Source: Talinum fruticosum (Eukaryota; Streptophyta; Magnoliopsida; Caryophyllales; Talinaceae). Taken from it: a stretch of DNA of 64,000 bases. How positions within the stretch are numbered: the first letter of the stretch is position 1; every line of letters begins with the position of its first letter. The position numbers were made by a program, and so were the translations under genes. Where the stretch lies: NCBI GenBank assembly GCA_021018815.1, contig JAITYX010000055.1:2403001-2467000 (forward strand), given 5' to 3'. This document shows, in pieces, positions 32,161 through 44,157 of the stretch. The notes below the pieces were generated by a model, which was not told the origin of the DNA, ran no database searches, and saw only the letters and a program-made list of their open reading frames with translations.

Positions 32161-34640
32161 AAAAGGTGGTTGAGGCATAAAACCAATAAAAAAATATTGA
32201 AAATATTGATGCAGCTTCTTTAAAGAATTTAATTTTGCATGATTTATTATTTTTGCATTCAATATTATTATTGAAGACCTTTTACATGTCAAAAACAAAT
32301 AAATTAAAGAAGCAATTGTAATCTGCCCCTAATGTGTATTTACCACGTAGGAAATTTTTTATATAGAGTACTTATATGTGACTTGTGGTTGTGGATTATA
32401 TACTGATAGGAGTTCGATAAAGGTTTTAATTTACTCACGTGATGACTTATTTTATGAGTTTGTTATTTTTGTTATAATTATTGTAAGAAGTTATAAATAG
32501 TTATAAAATTTTAATAATTACTCCATCAGTTCATTTGTTATGTGAAATGAGAATTTATAATGGAAATGAGAATTTATTTTCCGGATAGAAATTGGTTTAT
32601 GAATTACTACTTGGTATGTGTAAGTATAAAGTGGGAATATGATTGGGAATATGTTAATATTGTTATTAACCGAGTGATGATGTTGCCTTGAAATCACTTG
32701 GTTTTTCAAAAAAATTTACATATGAAAAAAATTAAAAAATATAGGTATATACAATTTGATATGGAAAGATTTAGACAGGTGATGCACAGCGTAGTTGTTA
32801 TGGCGCTTCATGTTGACCCCGAGCCCGTGTTCCAATCTCACCTGGAGCTATTTTTCTCCTCATCTCTCCATGGTAAAAGAAGAACTAACTTTGAATCAAT
32901 AGAAAATAGCAAGTTGTTGTTGAGTTTTGACTTCTAGAATTTGCACACACCTCTTGAAATTGAGCCTGATAGGAAGAGACCAGCCATGACCCATGCATTG
33001 TAAGCATTAGTGAAAACTGAGCCTGTGCACGTAATGCGAGGATGTGAGACAGGAAGCAACAAATGGAGGGACACCAGCGTCATGACAGCATAGAAGAAAG
33101 TAAGCAGAGGTGGCCTGATGAAAGAATATCGTTACTTGAAGCTCATATAAGGCAACTTTAAAGGGTTTTCACTAAGCAAGCAAAGACCAGTTCGAGTTTT
33201 CAGCTTCATATATGCATCCTTACTGCAGAAGCTACTGTATAAACTTGGATAAACACTAAACAAGTTAAGAATAGCTCAAGTTACGAGGTTGGATATTTCA
33301 TGGCTTCTGAACAACACAAAATATGCACATAGATCTTGTTTATACCTTTGAGTTGATCTAGGAAGAAGAAAAAATGGATATCTACATCTTTTATTGTCAT
33401 GAAATGCAACTCTTCTAGTTAATTTTTGTGGTTACAGCTCAAAATGTTGCGCATTTGCCTTCTTCTATTGTTCTATTTTCAGTCTCTAGAAAATTTTTGA
33501 ATTTTATTACTTGGTAATTTAATTGAACTATTTCTGTAATTGTAAGATTTACCCCACAAATATACCCTTAAAATAGGCTCCGGATCCGAAAATTCACCTT
33601 TGAATCAAGAGAAAGACAAATATAATATTCAACTACCGCCTTTGAATCAAGTTATTTAATTTAATTTTATAATTATGATATATAATTGCTTAATTTTATT
33701 TTTAGTACTTTAAATAAAAAAAATAGTTTTAGTAATAATGTTGAGATCATATGTGTATTTCTGTGGGCCTTGACACCACTTGATTTAAATCCTGGATCTG
33801 TCATTGGTTATTGAATAGTTGTAAATGTATTTCCATTATAAATTACCGCCACCCATTAGAATAAATATTGGTAATAGAGGGTCTCTATTCTCATTTACAT
33901 TCTCTAATTATTCTCATCACCATAAACCAAACATGAAAAATAGATTACCTCTATCTTCTATTTTTATTTTCATTTCCGCTAGTCTATTATCATATATCAA
34001 ACATACCGCATAAGTTTAAATAGATATTCGCGGCAACCAGGAGTAAGAATTTGCCTATGACAATATGATGGTGTGGCATATCATTTAATAGATTCCACGT
34101 AAGAATACGCTTAAAACCGGTACTTCCCATCCCCATGCATGTTCTTTGAGTCGCCACATTCACATTCACACTCACACTCAGTCTCTCCCTCTGTTGCTCT
34201 CACTGACGCATGCACTTTTACTTGCCATTTCCAAACCCAGTCCGCAACGTGCTTCACATCATAAATAATAGACTAATATAATATATAATAGTTTTTTATG
34301 TTGTAATATTTTCCAGTTTTGAACTTTAAAAGAATACTGAAAAAATATAAATTTATGACAAAATTTGTACTAAAAGATCAAGTTATACTAAAATTTTATT
34401 AAAATAAAAAAAGTCAATAAAAAGAGAAAAAATAATTAATTAGAATAAAATTGGTAAATTAGTTACTAATATATCATTAAAATTATAAAATAATAAATAT
34501 TATGAAATAAAAAAATTAATTAATCAAAATCAAACATATTATAATCAGAGGGTGCTTTAACATTATTCACATTACCTACCCTTGTGGTGATTTTTTAAAT
34601 AAAAAAAGTAGCATTTTCATTCCAATTGTACGGCCTCCAA
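32161..34640. other. Intergenic DNA left of ALMT copy 3
   Basis: Mostly AT-rich. Bases 32930-33480 are of more balanced composition with no visible repeat hallmark and no long ORF. They could be a diverged exon, a non-coding RNA or old repeat; nothing decides it. Bases 34290-34545 are a degenerate Stowaway-like copy (ATTTATGACAAAATTTGTAC, TTGGTAAATTAGTTACTAAT). Confidence 0.5.
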
Positions 34641-34653
34641 CAATTGTAAGGCC

Positions 34654-34660
34654 TATAAAT
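34654..34660 (+). promoter_or_regulatory. TATA box of ALMT copy 3
   Basis: GCCTATAAATACAAGG contains a consensus plant TATA box, 159 bases before the first well-placed ATG (34813). The initiation site would lie about 30 bases downstream. Confidence 0.55.
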
Positions 34661-34812
34661 ACAAGGAAATGCGTGCCAACTCCCACCACAACTAACAATA
34701 TAACTAAGGTAGCCACTTCACGCCCTTCTCCAACTAAAACAGCTATAATTTCCTCCATCTTCACCCTTGTGCTAACTGTGTTTTCTTGTCTTGGGAATTA
34801 TCCGGAAACAAC

Positions 34813-36812
34813 ATGGACATTAGTGTCAAATCCCTCCAAATTCCCAAATTCTTGGCCCTTTCTCTCCTGCATGCCACTACCTAGTCTCCTTGCCCGAGAG
34901 AGTGAAGGCTCAAATTGTCACTTTTGCCCTTGCGTTAAAACAGATAGGACAAGATGATCCCAGAAGAATCATCCATGCCTTCAAAGTTGGCCTAGCTATC
35001 ACAGTTGTCTCCTTGTTCTATTACTTCCAACCTCTCTATAACGGCTTTGGTGTCTCTGCAATGTGGGCTGTTCTGACTGTTGTTGTCATATTCGAGTTTT
35101 CCGTAGGTAAGAATTATACGTAGATGATCCAATAAGATTAGATTGATCTCTTTAAAAAGAACTTCGTGTTAAATTAGCTGACGATTTTGATCATAATTTC
35201 TCGATGTTGGTCCATGGAGGAGCCACACTAGGGAAGGGTTTGAACAGGATGATCGCGACATGTATAGCAGGGTACCTAGGGGTGTCAGCCCACCACTTGG
35301 CTGATCTCTCTGGGAAGACAGGGGAACCCATTCTTCTTGGCCTCTTTGGTTTCTTAGTGGGTAATTATACAACATTTGTCTGTCAATGATCTCCTTATTA
35401 ACAAAAACAACATTAATACCAAAGGTTAGTCTCTAATTATGGGGAGCATGTGTATGCATATGCAGCTGGGATAATGACATTCATGAGGTTCATACCAAAG
35501 GTGAAGGCAAGATATGACTATGGATTCATGATCTTCATCTTGACCTTCTCATTGATATCGGTTTCGGGGTATCGAGATGATGAGGCGATGAAGATAGCCC
35601 ACCAAAGGCTCTACACCATCCTCATAGGATGTTGCATTGCCATGTTTATTTGCATCTGCATTTGCCCTGTTTGGAGTGGGACTGAATTGCATAATCTCAT
35701 CTCCTCCAACTTGGACAAGATTGGCAGCTTCTTGGAAGGTACTACTCGTATACTTAGCCACTTTAATTAATTGCTTTACTCATCTTATATATTGTTTTTC
35801 TAAACTACAGGATTTGGGGGAGAATATTTTCAATCAACAGAGGGGAAGTCAAAGGAGGAGAAGCCATTTCGCTATCAGTACAAAAGTGTCCTTGGTTCAA
35901 AAAGTACTGAAGAGACCATGGTATAATCTTTCGTCTAATCAATTTATTTATTTTAATAATTTATTACGTCATTATTTCAAAAGCTATCTTTTTAATCGTT
36001 ACAACATTAGATATAAGAGTGTACATATCTTTCTTTGAATTTTACAATGTATTATAAAACGGTCAAATATGTAGGCAAATCTAGCTGCATGGGAGCCTAG
36101 CCATGGCCGATTTAGATTCCGACATCCATGGAAACAATACCTCAAGATTGGAGCCCTAACGCGCCAGTGTGCCTACCGGGTTGATGCCCTTAACAGCTAC
36201 CTCAACTCAAGCGTCCAAGTACGTACCCAAATTGGGCTTAATTCTTATGCTATGCAGATATATTAACCCCGATCAGAACTAATTCGATCTAAATTGCAGA
36301 CGCCGGTGGAAATCCAAGAGAATATCAAGGAAGTATGCACAAAACTAAGCTCGGAAATGGGGAAAGCACTGAAGGAGCTGGCAGCAGAGATGAAGAAGAT
36401 GAGGAGGACATCGACAGCGAAACCACATTTGATCAAATCCAAAGCAGCTGCACAAGAACTGAAATCATTGCTGAAAGTGACAAGTTTGTGGGAAAACTTC
36501 AATCTCCTACAAGTATTACCAGCAGCAACAGTGGCTTCAATACTTACAGACATTGTAAATTGTGTAGAAAGCATTTCAGAGGGAGTAAATGAGTTGGGTT
36601 CCATGGCAGGTTTTAAGTCCATGGACAGAGTAGTAGGGCCAGAACAAGAGCTTTCTCATCAGATCAGTAGTAGTGAGACTGAGGTAGCACAAGTGCCTCA
36701 TCATCATCATGTTGTCATAATTAGGGATGATGATGCTGTAAAAGAGGGTAGTATCCCAGAGAAAGGGACTTCCTTGTCAATAGATTCAGCAACTCAGACT
36801 ACTTCTCAGTAA
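34813..36812 (+). CDS. ALMT: Aluminium-activated malate transporter family protein, diverged copy 3 (N-terminal frame broken)
   Basis: Same family and exon plan as the two upstream genes: exons 34813-35106, 35220-35360, 35466-35738, 35811-35920, 36075-36218, 36300-36812. Seen: [18 protein letters not shown] then [13 protein letters not shown] and [17 protein letters not shown] (exon 1); [13 protein letters not shown] (exon 2); [12 protein letters not shown] and [12 protein letters not shown] (exon 3); [17 protein letters not shown] (exon 5); a long hydrophilic exon 6 with a His run. Exon 4 is 110 bases against 116 in the pair. Odd: the ATG at 34813 (MDISVKSLQ) reaches TAG at 34882-34884, whereas the conserved frame begins about there and has no in-frame ATG back to its own stop at 34821-34823. 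One missing base near 34880 would restore about 491 residues. Pseudogene, assembly indel or unseen upstream exon. Confidence 0.87.
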
Positions 36813-38480
36813 AATTTTCCTCTTCTATGTAAAATTCAGATTATCTCATCCCCCAACACCCCCTCCCCCAACACAAAAAAAAAAAGAAAAAAAAATTCAT
36901 AGTGGAGAAATACTGTGCTCTTGCATGGGGCCAGGGTTTATGTCCTCCATCGATTTTTAGAGTGATTTTTTTCAATAATTGATTAATCTCTAAAAGAGGT
37001 ATAAGAAAAAGTAAAACTTCATTCTTACTAATACACCTCATTAGATAATTTTGACTTTTATAGACACCCTAAAATTTAAGTACACCTCCTAATTATAAAT
37101 ACTTCCATGGTTCATAATCATATTAAATTACGAGTACTCTTAGTACGGTTTCAAATCAGTAGTAGAGTGATATACAGTTTTGTACAGTAGTGACCTAGTT
37201 AAAAAACATAAACTAATTTATTTTCCGTGATTTAAAATGAACATGTTTGGTTGACCAACCAAGAATTAGACAGACCTCTTCATATGAGTTATGTTATTAA
37301 TTTTTTCATTATATAACATTTCTAACCTCTCTTATACATATGTTTTTACAACTGTTTATCACTATTACCGCTAAATATTACCCTTTCGTATCACTTGTTA
37401 CTACTACTTGCCATAGTATCAATTCTTATCATTAAAATGTATTTCCCTTTTCTATCAGAGCAGTAATGGACGGGTTCGACTTGGGACGGATGATTCCTGC
37501 AAAAGGAGAAAATATTGAAGAGGACAAAATTTTGAGTTTCTATTTATTTAATTCGACATTTAATATATATATATTCACGAGATCCTAGAATTCCCACTTA
37601 ATTGAAGAAAATTGAAGGAATGAGACCACTTATAAACCACCTTTTGATACACCAATACCCTTATCAACTAAACTGACTTTTATCCACTTATCACGGCCCT
37701 CTTTGCTTTTTTCTTTTTATTTATTTTCTGGACTTACTGTTGATTAATATAATTATGTGATTAATTAGACCTGACAATCCGGATGTAAATATTGTTAGTT
37801 TAATTTAAGTTTGGATTTGAACGTGTTAAAATTCTAATCTTAAAATTTCTGGTTTTAGGTCAACCTCATGAATTATAAATGTATTTTTATGTGTTTTTTC
37901 ACAACGTTATAAGCACTAAAATAATTTTATTAAATAAAAGATTATCCAATGTAAAATAATTTCATAGCTAATACTCCACCTTTTTCCAAGAGCCAATATA
38001 TTGAATATGGAATTCTTTGTTCATAATTAAGATCATATTTCTCAACAACAAAATGTAAAGAACAAAAAAGAAAATTTACATATATATCTAGTTGTTATAG
38101 ACATCAAATTTCTAAGGGTAATACACTTAATGATGCATCTATTTTTTTCACAATATTTACTGCTTTACAAGGTGTAACACAGTTGATTTATTAGATGAAC
38201 TATGTGTGAGGAAAGTTAGAAAAGAATTTAAAAGACAATAAAGGCGTATAAGTTATGATCTTTTAAAGTTAGGTTTGACAACTTCTTTATATTTATAATA
38301 GAATAAAATGTCAAAAAGTCCAGAGAAGTATAAGTTTTAGATTAAGATATTTTATAAAAAAAACGACCTAACTCAAACAGGCTAGCTCTAACTAACGAAT
38401 TCTAGTTGTAAAATTTTGTGCAAAATCCTAAGGTATTTTTAGCATATTTAGATCAAGTTTTGTTAAACTTTTGCCAAGTC
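36813..38480. other. AT-rich intergenic DNA after ALMT copy 3
   Basis: Begins with the presumed 3'UTR. No gene, RNA or bounded element recognised. Confidence 0.55.
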
Positions 38481-38569
38481 TATGATTAGTCCATGCTTAC
38501 TGTGTCTGCCAAGTAATATTTTCACGAGGAGCAGCTTGTATAGTTCTCGGAGGACACACAATCATGCAC

Positions 38570-39110
38570 TTCTAAGCCTACGGGAGCTAGAAGGTCGCGT
38601 AAAGACCCATGTCCGCATGGGCACTCGCACTCCTAACTTAAGGTTAGGGGTCGCGCTCTCCGTGGGATGCTCCCTAGCGAGAATCGTGCACTTCTAAGCC
38701 TACGGGAGTTAGAAGGTCGCATAAAGACCCATGTCCGCATGGGCACTCGCACTCCTAACTTAAGGTTAGGAGGTCGCGCTCGAGAATCATGCACTTCTAA
38801 GCCCACGGGAGCTGGAAGGTCGCATAAAGACCCATGTCCGCATGGGCACTTGCACTCCTAACTTCGGTTTAGGGGGTCGCGCTCTCCGTGGGATGTTCCC
38901 TAGCGAGAATCATGCACTTCTAAGCCTACGGGAGCTAGAAGGTCGCGTAAAGACCCATGTCCGCATGGGCACTCGCACTCCTAACTCAAGGTTAAGAGGT
39001 CGCGCTCGAGAATCATGCACTTCTAAGCCCAAGGGAGCTGGAAGGTCGCGTAAAGACCCATGTCCGCATGGGCACTTGCACTCCTAACTTCGAGTTAGGG
39101 GTCGCGTTTT
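38570..39110. repeat. Tandem array with alternating ~122/103-bp units
   Basis: The word CTAAGCCTACGGGAG (or CCCACGGGAG) recurs at 38572, 38694, 38797, 38920 and 39023, spacings 122, 103, 123 and 103. Long units contain CTCTCCGTGGGATG...CCCTAGCGAG; short units lack it. The array is therefore a dimeric higher-order repeat of about 225 bp. ORFs across it (for example 38842-39087) are by-products. Confidence 0.85.
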
Positions 39111-39223
39111 CCGAGGGATATACCCTCGTAAGATACTTACGTTTATGCACTTTCAAGACAACGCTACCATGGGCAAATTCACTTCCTTCGAATCCGAGGC
39201 ACATGGGGGCTGGGACGCCTTGA

Positions 39224-39345
39224 GGATCCTAGAAGGATCACGAGATGACTCATCCTCCCCGCAAGAGCCCTAGAAGGACCATGGGAGGACTTATCCTCCA
39301 CGAAGAGCCCCCGGGAGGATCACGAGAAAACTCATTCTCCCCGCG
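39224..39345. repeat. Short tandem repeat, about 41-bp period, three units
   Basis: Three variants of CCTAGAAGGATCACGAG...CTCATCCTCCCCGC follow one another, with CCCCCGGGAGGATCACGAG as the third. Degenerate. Confidence 0.6.
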
Positions 39346-39605
39346 AGACTCCTTTTTAGCCCCAAGGGGCTAAGTAAAAATCAATCAAAATCACAAAAAT
39401 CGCAAGAATGACAAAAACAAAACGAGCAAGGCTCGAAAGCTCATCAAACAACGACTTAGCCTTCGAGGGCTAACAAGTCGCATATCTACCTTCACAAGGG
39501 GCTATCCTTGGGGGTTCAAAGTCGGTTTTCACTCAACGATAACTCGGCCTCCGGGAGCCGAAAATCGCACTCTCAACCCCTAAGGTGGTACCCTCCAAGA
39601 AGCTA

Positions 39606-39990
39606 TCTCCCAAGCACTTTCAAGCCTCTAGGAACCGAAAGGTCGCGCAAAGACTCATTCCGTCATGGGCACTCACGCACTTTCGAACATTCAAGAATCG
39701 AAAGGTCGCGCAAAGACCCATTCCGTCATGGGCACCCACGCACTTTCGAACATTCAAGAATCGAAAGGTCGCGTAAAGACCCATTTCGTCATGGGCACTC
39801 ATGCACTTTCGAACCTCCGGGAATCGAAAGGTCGCGCAAAGACCTATTCCGTCATGGGCACTCGCACACTTTTGAACCTTCAGGAATCGAAAGGGCGCGC
39901 AAAGACCCATTCCGTCATGGACATTCACGCACTTTCGAACCTTCAGGAATCGAAAAGTCGCGCAAAGACCCATTCCGTCATAGGCACTTG
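39606..39990. repeat. 63-bp tandem array, six units
   Basis: The word CGAAAGGTCGCG (with variants) recurs at 39636, 39699, 39762, 39825, 39888 and 39951, exactly 63 bases apart. Each unit carries AAAGACCCATTCCGTCATGG and CACGCACTTTCGAAC. Because 63 is a multiple of three, ORFs stay open across it on both strands (39508-39999, 39665-40183, 39620-39973 minus). These are repeats, not genes. Confidence 0.9.
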
Positions 39991-40194
39991 CACTCCTAAC
40001 TTAAAGTTAGGAGGTCACGTTCCCGTGGGATGTCCCCTAGCGAGATATCCATACTCAAGCACTTTCAAGCCTCCGGGAGCTGAAAGGTTGCTCAAAAATT
40101 ACTCTCTAAGTCCAAGGGGCTATGTAAAAATCATGCTTCACAACGAACGTCGACGACAAGTTAGGAAAGCGAAGAAAAGCTAACAAAGCGAGCT

Positions 40195-40236
40195 TCATTC
40201 ATTCATTCATTCATTCATTCATTCATTCATTCATTG
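40195..40236. repeat. (CATT)n microsatellite
   Basis: About ten uninterrupted CATT units between the 63-bp array and the antisense ORF. Confidence 0.9.
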
Positions 40237-40337
40237 AGACAAGAACGCGCAACGTGCCGGTACAAGAGAAGCAAAGCGTCTAAAACTACAAATACTACGC
40301 TACGACGCTACGGTTATACTACTACGCTACGGTTACA

Positions 40338-40832
40338 CTATTTAGACAAAATGAGAGCCCCGACTACAACCTCACTTCTCCTTCGGAGGGTTCGTTTTCT
40401 TCTCCGCGGGAAGGTTCCTCTTCCCCTCCGTCGGAAGGTTCCTCTTCTTCTCCGCAGGAAGGCTACTCCCATTTGCCTTGGGCAAGTCCCTTCGGTCATC
40501 AAAGAAGTGGGAGGAAGGGTCATCCACCGACTCGCCACTCTCCATGGGTGGATTAGAAGACGAACCAACACTCGAAACGGCCCCTCCTCCCGTCGCATCG
40601 CTTGTTGAAAAGCTCGAGTTCGTTGCACGGAGTTCGACGAAGAGATCATGGTTGCACTCCACCCAAGCCTCAAGAATGTCCCACTCGGGCGGATTGTGGC
40701 TTGAAACGATTTATCATACTTCTCACCATCATTTATCAACCCCAACTTCCAAGCATCATCAATGAGGAGCTGGTGGAACGCCTTCGCGGCAAAGGATGGT
40801 CGGCGATGCTCAATCGTCTGTTTGCTCCACAT
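40338..40832 (-). pseudogene. Degenerate antisense ORF of the Tat-like element
   Basis: A 164-residue minus-strand ORF begins with MWSKQTIEHRRPSFAAKAFH and QLLIDDAWKLGLINDGEKYD. From about 40660 the protein-like text moves to another frame (CNHDLFVELRATNSSFS, then Ser/Gly-rich and Lys/Pro-rich tail, 40372-40662), so a frameshift has split one ancestral ORF. It has no recognised domain. Its position between the tandem repeats and the LTR, opposite to the LTR's promoter direction, fits the extra antisense ORFs described for some Tat-lineage elements. Product and function unknown. Confidence 0.5.
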
Positions 40833-40869
40833 TCCACCTACCTACCTCGGGAGGCATGCGGGTAGAACA

Positions 40870-41513
40870 TGAGGGGCTAAATGATTCGGGTATTTCCGGG
40901 CGGTTCCAGCTCAACCAACACGTCACCGGCCGACTGGGCCTAATCGGTCGGACAAAGAAAGAATCGGCCCAAGATAACCCTTAACGGGCCGGGTAAAAGC
41001 CCCAAAGCCCACTAGGGCTAGGGTTTCCCTAAACCATGGTAAAAGTACCATTTTACCCCTTTAAAATCTTCTATAAATACTCATCTTTCCTCAATCCCAA
41101 GGCATGTTATGTTCATTGGACAAGACATCTCATTTGAAGATAATCACTCAAGCTCCTAAGCTCTAAACTCTCATCTACATTCATAACGTTCATCAACGTT
41201 CATCGGCATACATTCATCCCCGAGAACTTCCATCTTTGGAAATCTTCTCGTCTCCCAAGGAATCCCCTCACGCATATCGAGGAAGATCTCCTCGATCCAT
41301 TCGACTTAGTTCATTACTAACTTGAGCGTCGGAGGGCGTTCCCGGGATCCACCACCCGGGCTTCGCCTTTGCGGGTTCGAGCGAGTCATCACTCGGCTCG
41401 GATCGCTCGTGCCACGTCTTCGGAACCGGAGCGAGAAATCCTTCCTCTCTCCGAATCATCATCCACCTCATCAACTCAAATTTCTCCGGAAACGAGTCAA
41501 GTATCACCCTCCA
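40870..41513 (+). mobile_element. LTR-like segment of the Tat-like element, about 644 bp
   Basis: Candidate start TGAGGGGCTAAATGATTCGG and candidate end ATCACCCTCCA give TG...CA ends with weak inverted similarity. A plant TATA box (CTATAAATAC, 41071-41080) follows a GC-rich U3-like part, then a C-rich untranslated part with GAGCGTCGGAGGG. Exact ends and a target duplication could not be confirmed because the opposite end of the element is missing. Confidence 0.55.
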
Positions 41514-42278
41514 GAATATGTTAAATTCTTTTAGATATATAGCCTTGTTCGCTTTTCGAGAAGCAAAATGAAAATCGTAAGTATGTAAGAAAGTATAATA
41601 AGTTATAAAAGGTTAAGAAATTGTAATCAGTTAAATTTTTCATTTCGTATATATACTCAGTATTTAAATATAGGTATGAACACTCAAACCTTAATGAAGG
41701 AAAAAAATATATATATTTTTTATAATAAAGATTTCTAAGTCAAACACGATACATGAGTTAAACTTTCGATATATTAACATGGATATGCCCACGACTAAAC
41801 AACATAAACCATAAGAGTCATAAAAACATGACAAGAAAAGTATGGATTTTTTCATTTGAGAAATTCATGGGAAATTTTGTTAGAGAATTACCCAAAATTG
41901 GTAGTGATGATAGGGAGACAAATTGATGGCGTCCAGCGTTGAATATGGTGTTATAAACAACGCGTGAGGACAAATTAAAATTGGGAAAAATGCAAATTAA
42001 ATAGAAAGCAAAACGCACTTCGCGAAGGTCTGATTTCTCAGGCAGTGGAGTGCAGCGGCCATTAAAACAAGTCAATTTTTTAGTGCGATTAATAAAGTTG
42101 ATTCTGACTGCCTTTAATCTGTACGTTCAAGTACATCGGCTTAAAGTTAAGACATTACTAATTTGCTTCATACTTTTCGTTTACTCGTTATGTACGCGCA
42201 ACTCTTGTCCACCCCATATCCACTCATATCTACTCTTAATTAATTTATTCTTTCGTTAAGATTTGATTTCAATTATTA
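41514..42278. other. Intergenic DNA
   Basis: No gene recognised. ORFs at 41818-42075 (minus) and 42050-42259 (plus) have no family features. Confidence 0.5.
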
Positions 42279-42527
42279 CTCTCGTATTTCGAAATACTTG
42301 TTATTTTAAAGGTATAAGGAAGGATCAAAGAATCACAAAAAGATCAAATTACCTTAAGATTTTATAAGAAATGAAAAAATCAATGAAAAAAGAAATTAAA
42401 AAAATAATTAATAAGGACAAAATTGGTAAACTAATCACTAATATGTCATCTGAAATTGTAAAGTGACAGGTATTGTGAAACAAAAAAAAAAATAGTTAAA
42501 GTGACATGTATTGTGAAACGGAAAGAG
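42279..42527. mobile_element. Stowaway MITE, 249 bp, with TA target duplication
   Basis: CTCTCGTATTTCGAAATAC at the left and GTATTGTGAAACGGAAAGAG at the right are imperfect inverted ends. TA lies at 42277-42278 and 42528-42529. Interior as in the 30.6-kb copy (GACAAAATTGGTAAACTAAT). Confidence 0.8.
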
Positions 42528-43014
42528 TACTCGAATCAAGTTGGTTATGAGTTGATAAGATTTTAGTTTAGTTCATATCGGGATTAAGACATTTTAGATG
42601 AATAATTAAGTTAAATTTAATTCAAATAATCACATAAGTTTGAATTTTGGATAAGTCTATTTAAATATTCAAATAACATACGAGTCCGAACAGTAGATTT
42701 GATCGACTTTAGTAAGTCTAACTGAATTAACCTCTATTATAAATTTTAACATTTTTAAAATTTTTTTGAGAGGATAATGTATTTTTCTTTTTCATCGTTG
42801 TGGTGAAAACTCAAAATTATTCAAGGTTGAAATGGATTAAGCAAAATTACATCATTCGCTATTGCTGAGGAAGATTGATTCGAGAAGCTACATGAATGGA
42901 TCCTATGATTGAAGGGACAACATATAGTCATTAAGGCACTTTTAAGATAAATTGTAGGTTTAATTTTTTAAAAATAGTCATTAGGGAAACTAACATACTT
43001 AAAAAAAAGACTTA
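42528..43014. other. AT-rich intergenic DNA
   Basis: Nothing recognised. Confidence 0.5.
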
Positions 43015-43833
43015 GGCCATGTTTGGATGATGACTTTTTAATGGCTTTTTCATCCAAAAGTCATTTTATAAAAAGTTATTTTGATTAACTTTTTAGGATT
43101 AGCTTTTTCTATATTTATGTGAAATTACCTTTGTTGACCAAAAGTTAATAATAATTACATCAATTGCCATCCCTTCCTATTTACCCTATTTTGTGAAAAT
43201 AAATTTGTATAATCTAATAATTTATCTTTTTAGATAATTTAGTTCTCATTAAAAGAAAATTGGATGAACAATAAATAAATTAATATAATCTAATAATAAA
43301 TATCAAATTTGAGTGGTAATTTATCATGGACAAACAAATAATATCATTTATGTGTAAGATTTTTTTAATTCATATTTTTTCACTTTTGAAACAATAATAG
43401 AGGATGATTATAAATATTTAAGTTAATATTCTTATATTTTTTATTTTAATAAATAATTTAGTCTATCATAATAAATAAATAATCTTGTCACATAAATGTC
43501 AAATATAATTAAAAATAAAATTCAAAAGATTCACATAATTAAAATTATGTAGAAGGTATAAATATAATTTTATATATCACATAATGCTTAATTAATGTTA
43601 ACAATAAATATGAATATGAAATAAAAATAATTATAATATATAAAAAAATTAATAAAATCGAGTTATAAGCATATATAAAATTTCACCAAACAACTTTATT
43701 AGAAATAACTAATTTTACTAAACATCTTTTTCTCAAACATCTAATGTAAATAGGTAAGTCAAATAATTGAAACAAATAGTTAACAGTTAACATATAATAC
43801 AAACATTTAACAATTGATTGTCAAATAGGGCAT
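43015..43833. mobile_element. Possible hAT-like MITE, about 0.8 kb
   Basis: GGCCATGTTTGGATGATGAC at the left and GATTGTCAAATAGGGCAT at the right are weak inverted ends like those of family B. The interior is very AT-rich and non-coding. No target duplication seen. Confidence 0.45.
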
Positions 43834-44157
43834 TAATGATCACCCCATATATATGCAAACAAGGTGGGATGTTTATTTATTAAAAAAAGCACTATGGGAT
43901 TTATATTTTTTAAATGGGGAAAAAATTACTTGATAGAGTTGGATTGTTGTTCACCGTGGGATGACTAAGCTTCACGATAATTATAGGACAGACAGTGCAT
44001 GCCCACTGCCCACGTCGTACGGTCCTCAATACTCCTCCAATTATTAATTCAATATTCATTATTTATCTTCCCCCTTCCACTCATTAAACTCTCTTTTAAT
44101 ATCTGGTTCGATGTATGTAATATAATCAATTTTATAATTTAATTATTGTTATTATGA
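43834..44157. other. Intergenic DNA
   Basis: A short balanced stretch at 43940-44030 (GTGCATGCCCACTGCCCAC) has no recognised function. Confidence 0.4.

Larger units (their letters stand above)
38480..41513 (+). mobile_element. Tat-lineage-like Ty3/gypsy element, 3' region only
   Basis: GC-richer block with, in order: a tandem array (38570-39110), a short 40-bp-class repeat (39224-39345), a 63-bp array (39606-39990), a (CATT)n run, an antisense ORF (40338-40832) and an LTR-like segment with a TATA box (40870-41513). Plant Tat-lineage elements (Ogre, Retand and relatives) are known for tandem repeats in the region between pol and the 3' LTR and for extra ORFs there, some antisense. That combination is the basis for the call. 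No gag, protease, RT or integrase was seen, and the left boundary is simply where the repeat text begins, so the element is truncated. Lineage is inference. Confidence 0.6.

Noticed and set aside
38482..39204. Repeated ORFs with MGTRTPNLRLG-like text
   Set aside because: Translations of the 122/103-bp tandem array; open by chance and on both strands.
38570..39990. CRISPR-like direct repeats
   Set aside because: Units are contiguous without unique spacers, in plant nuclear DNA.
39508..40183. ORFs of 117-172 residues with repeated RSRKDPFRHGH-like units
   Set aside because: Products of an exact 63-bp tandem repeat, whose period is a multiple of three, so several frames stay open at once.
38480..41513. 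Integrated plant pararetrovirus or other viral insert
   Set aside because: No movement-protein, coat, protease or RT motif; tandem repeats, TATA-bearing LTR and antisense ORF fit an LTR retrotransposon better.
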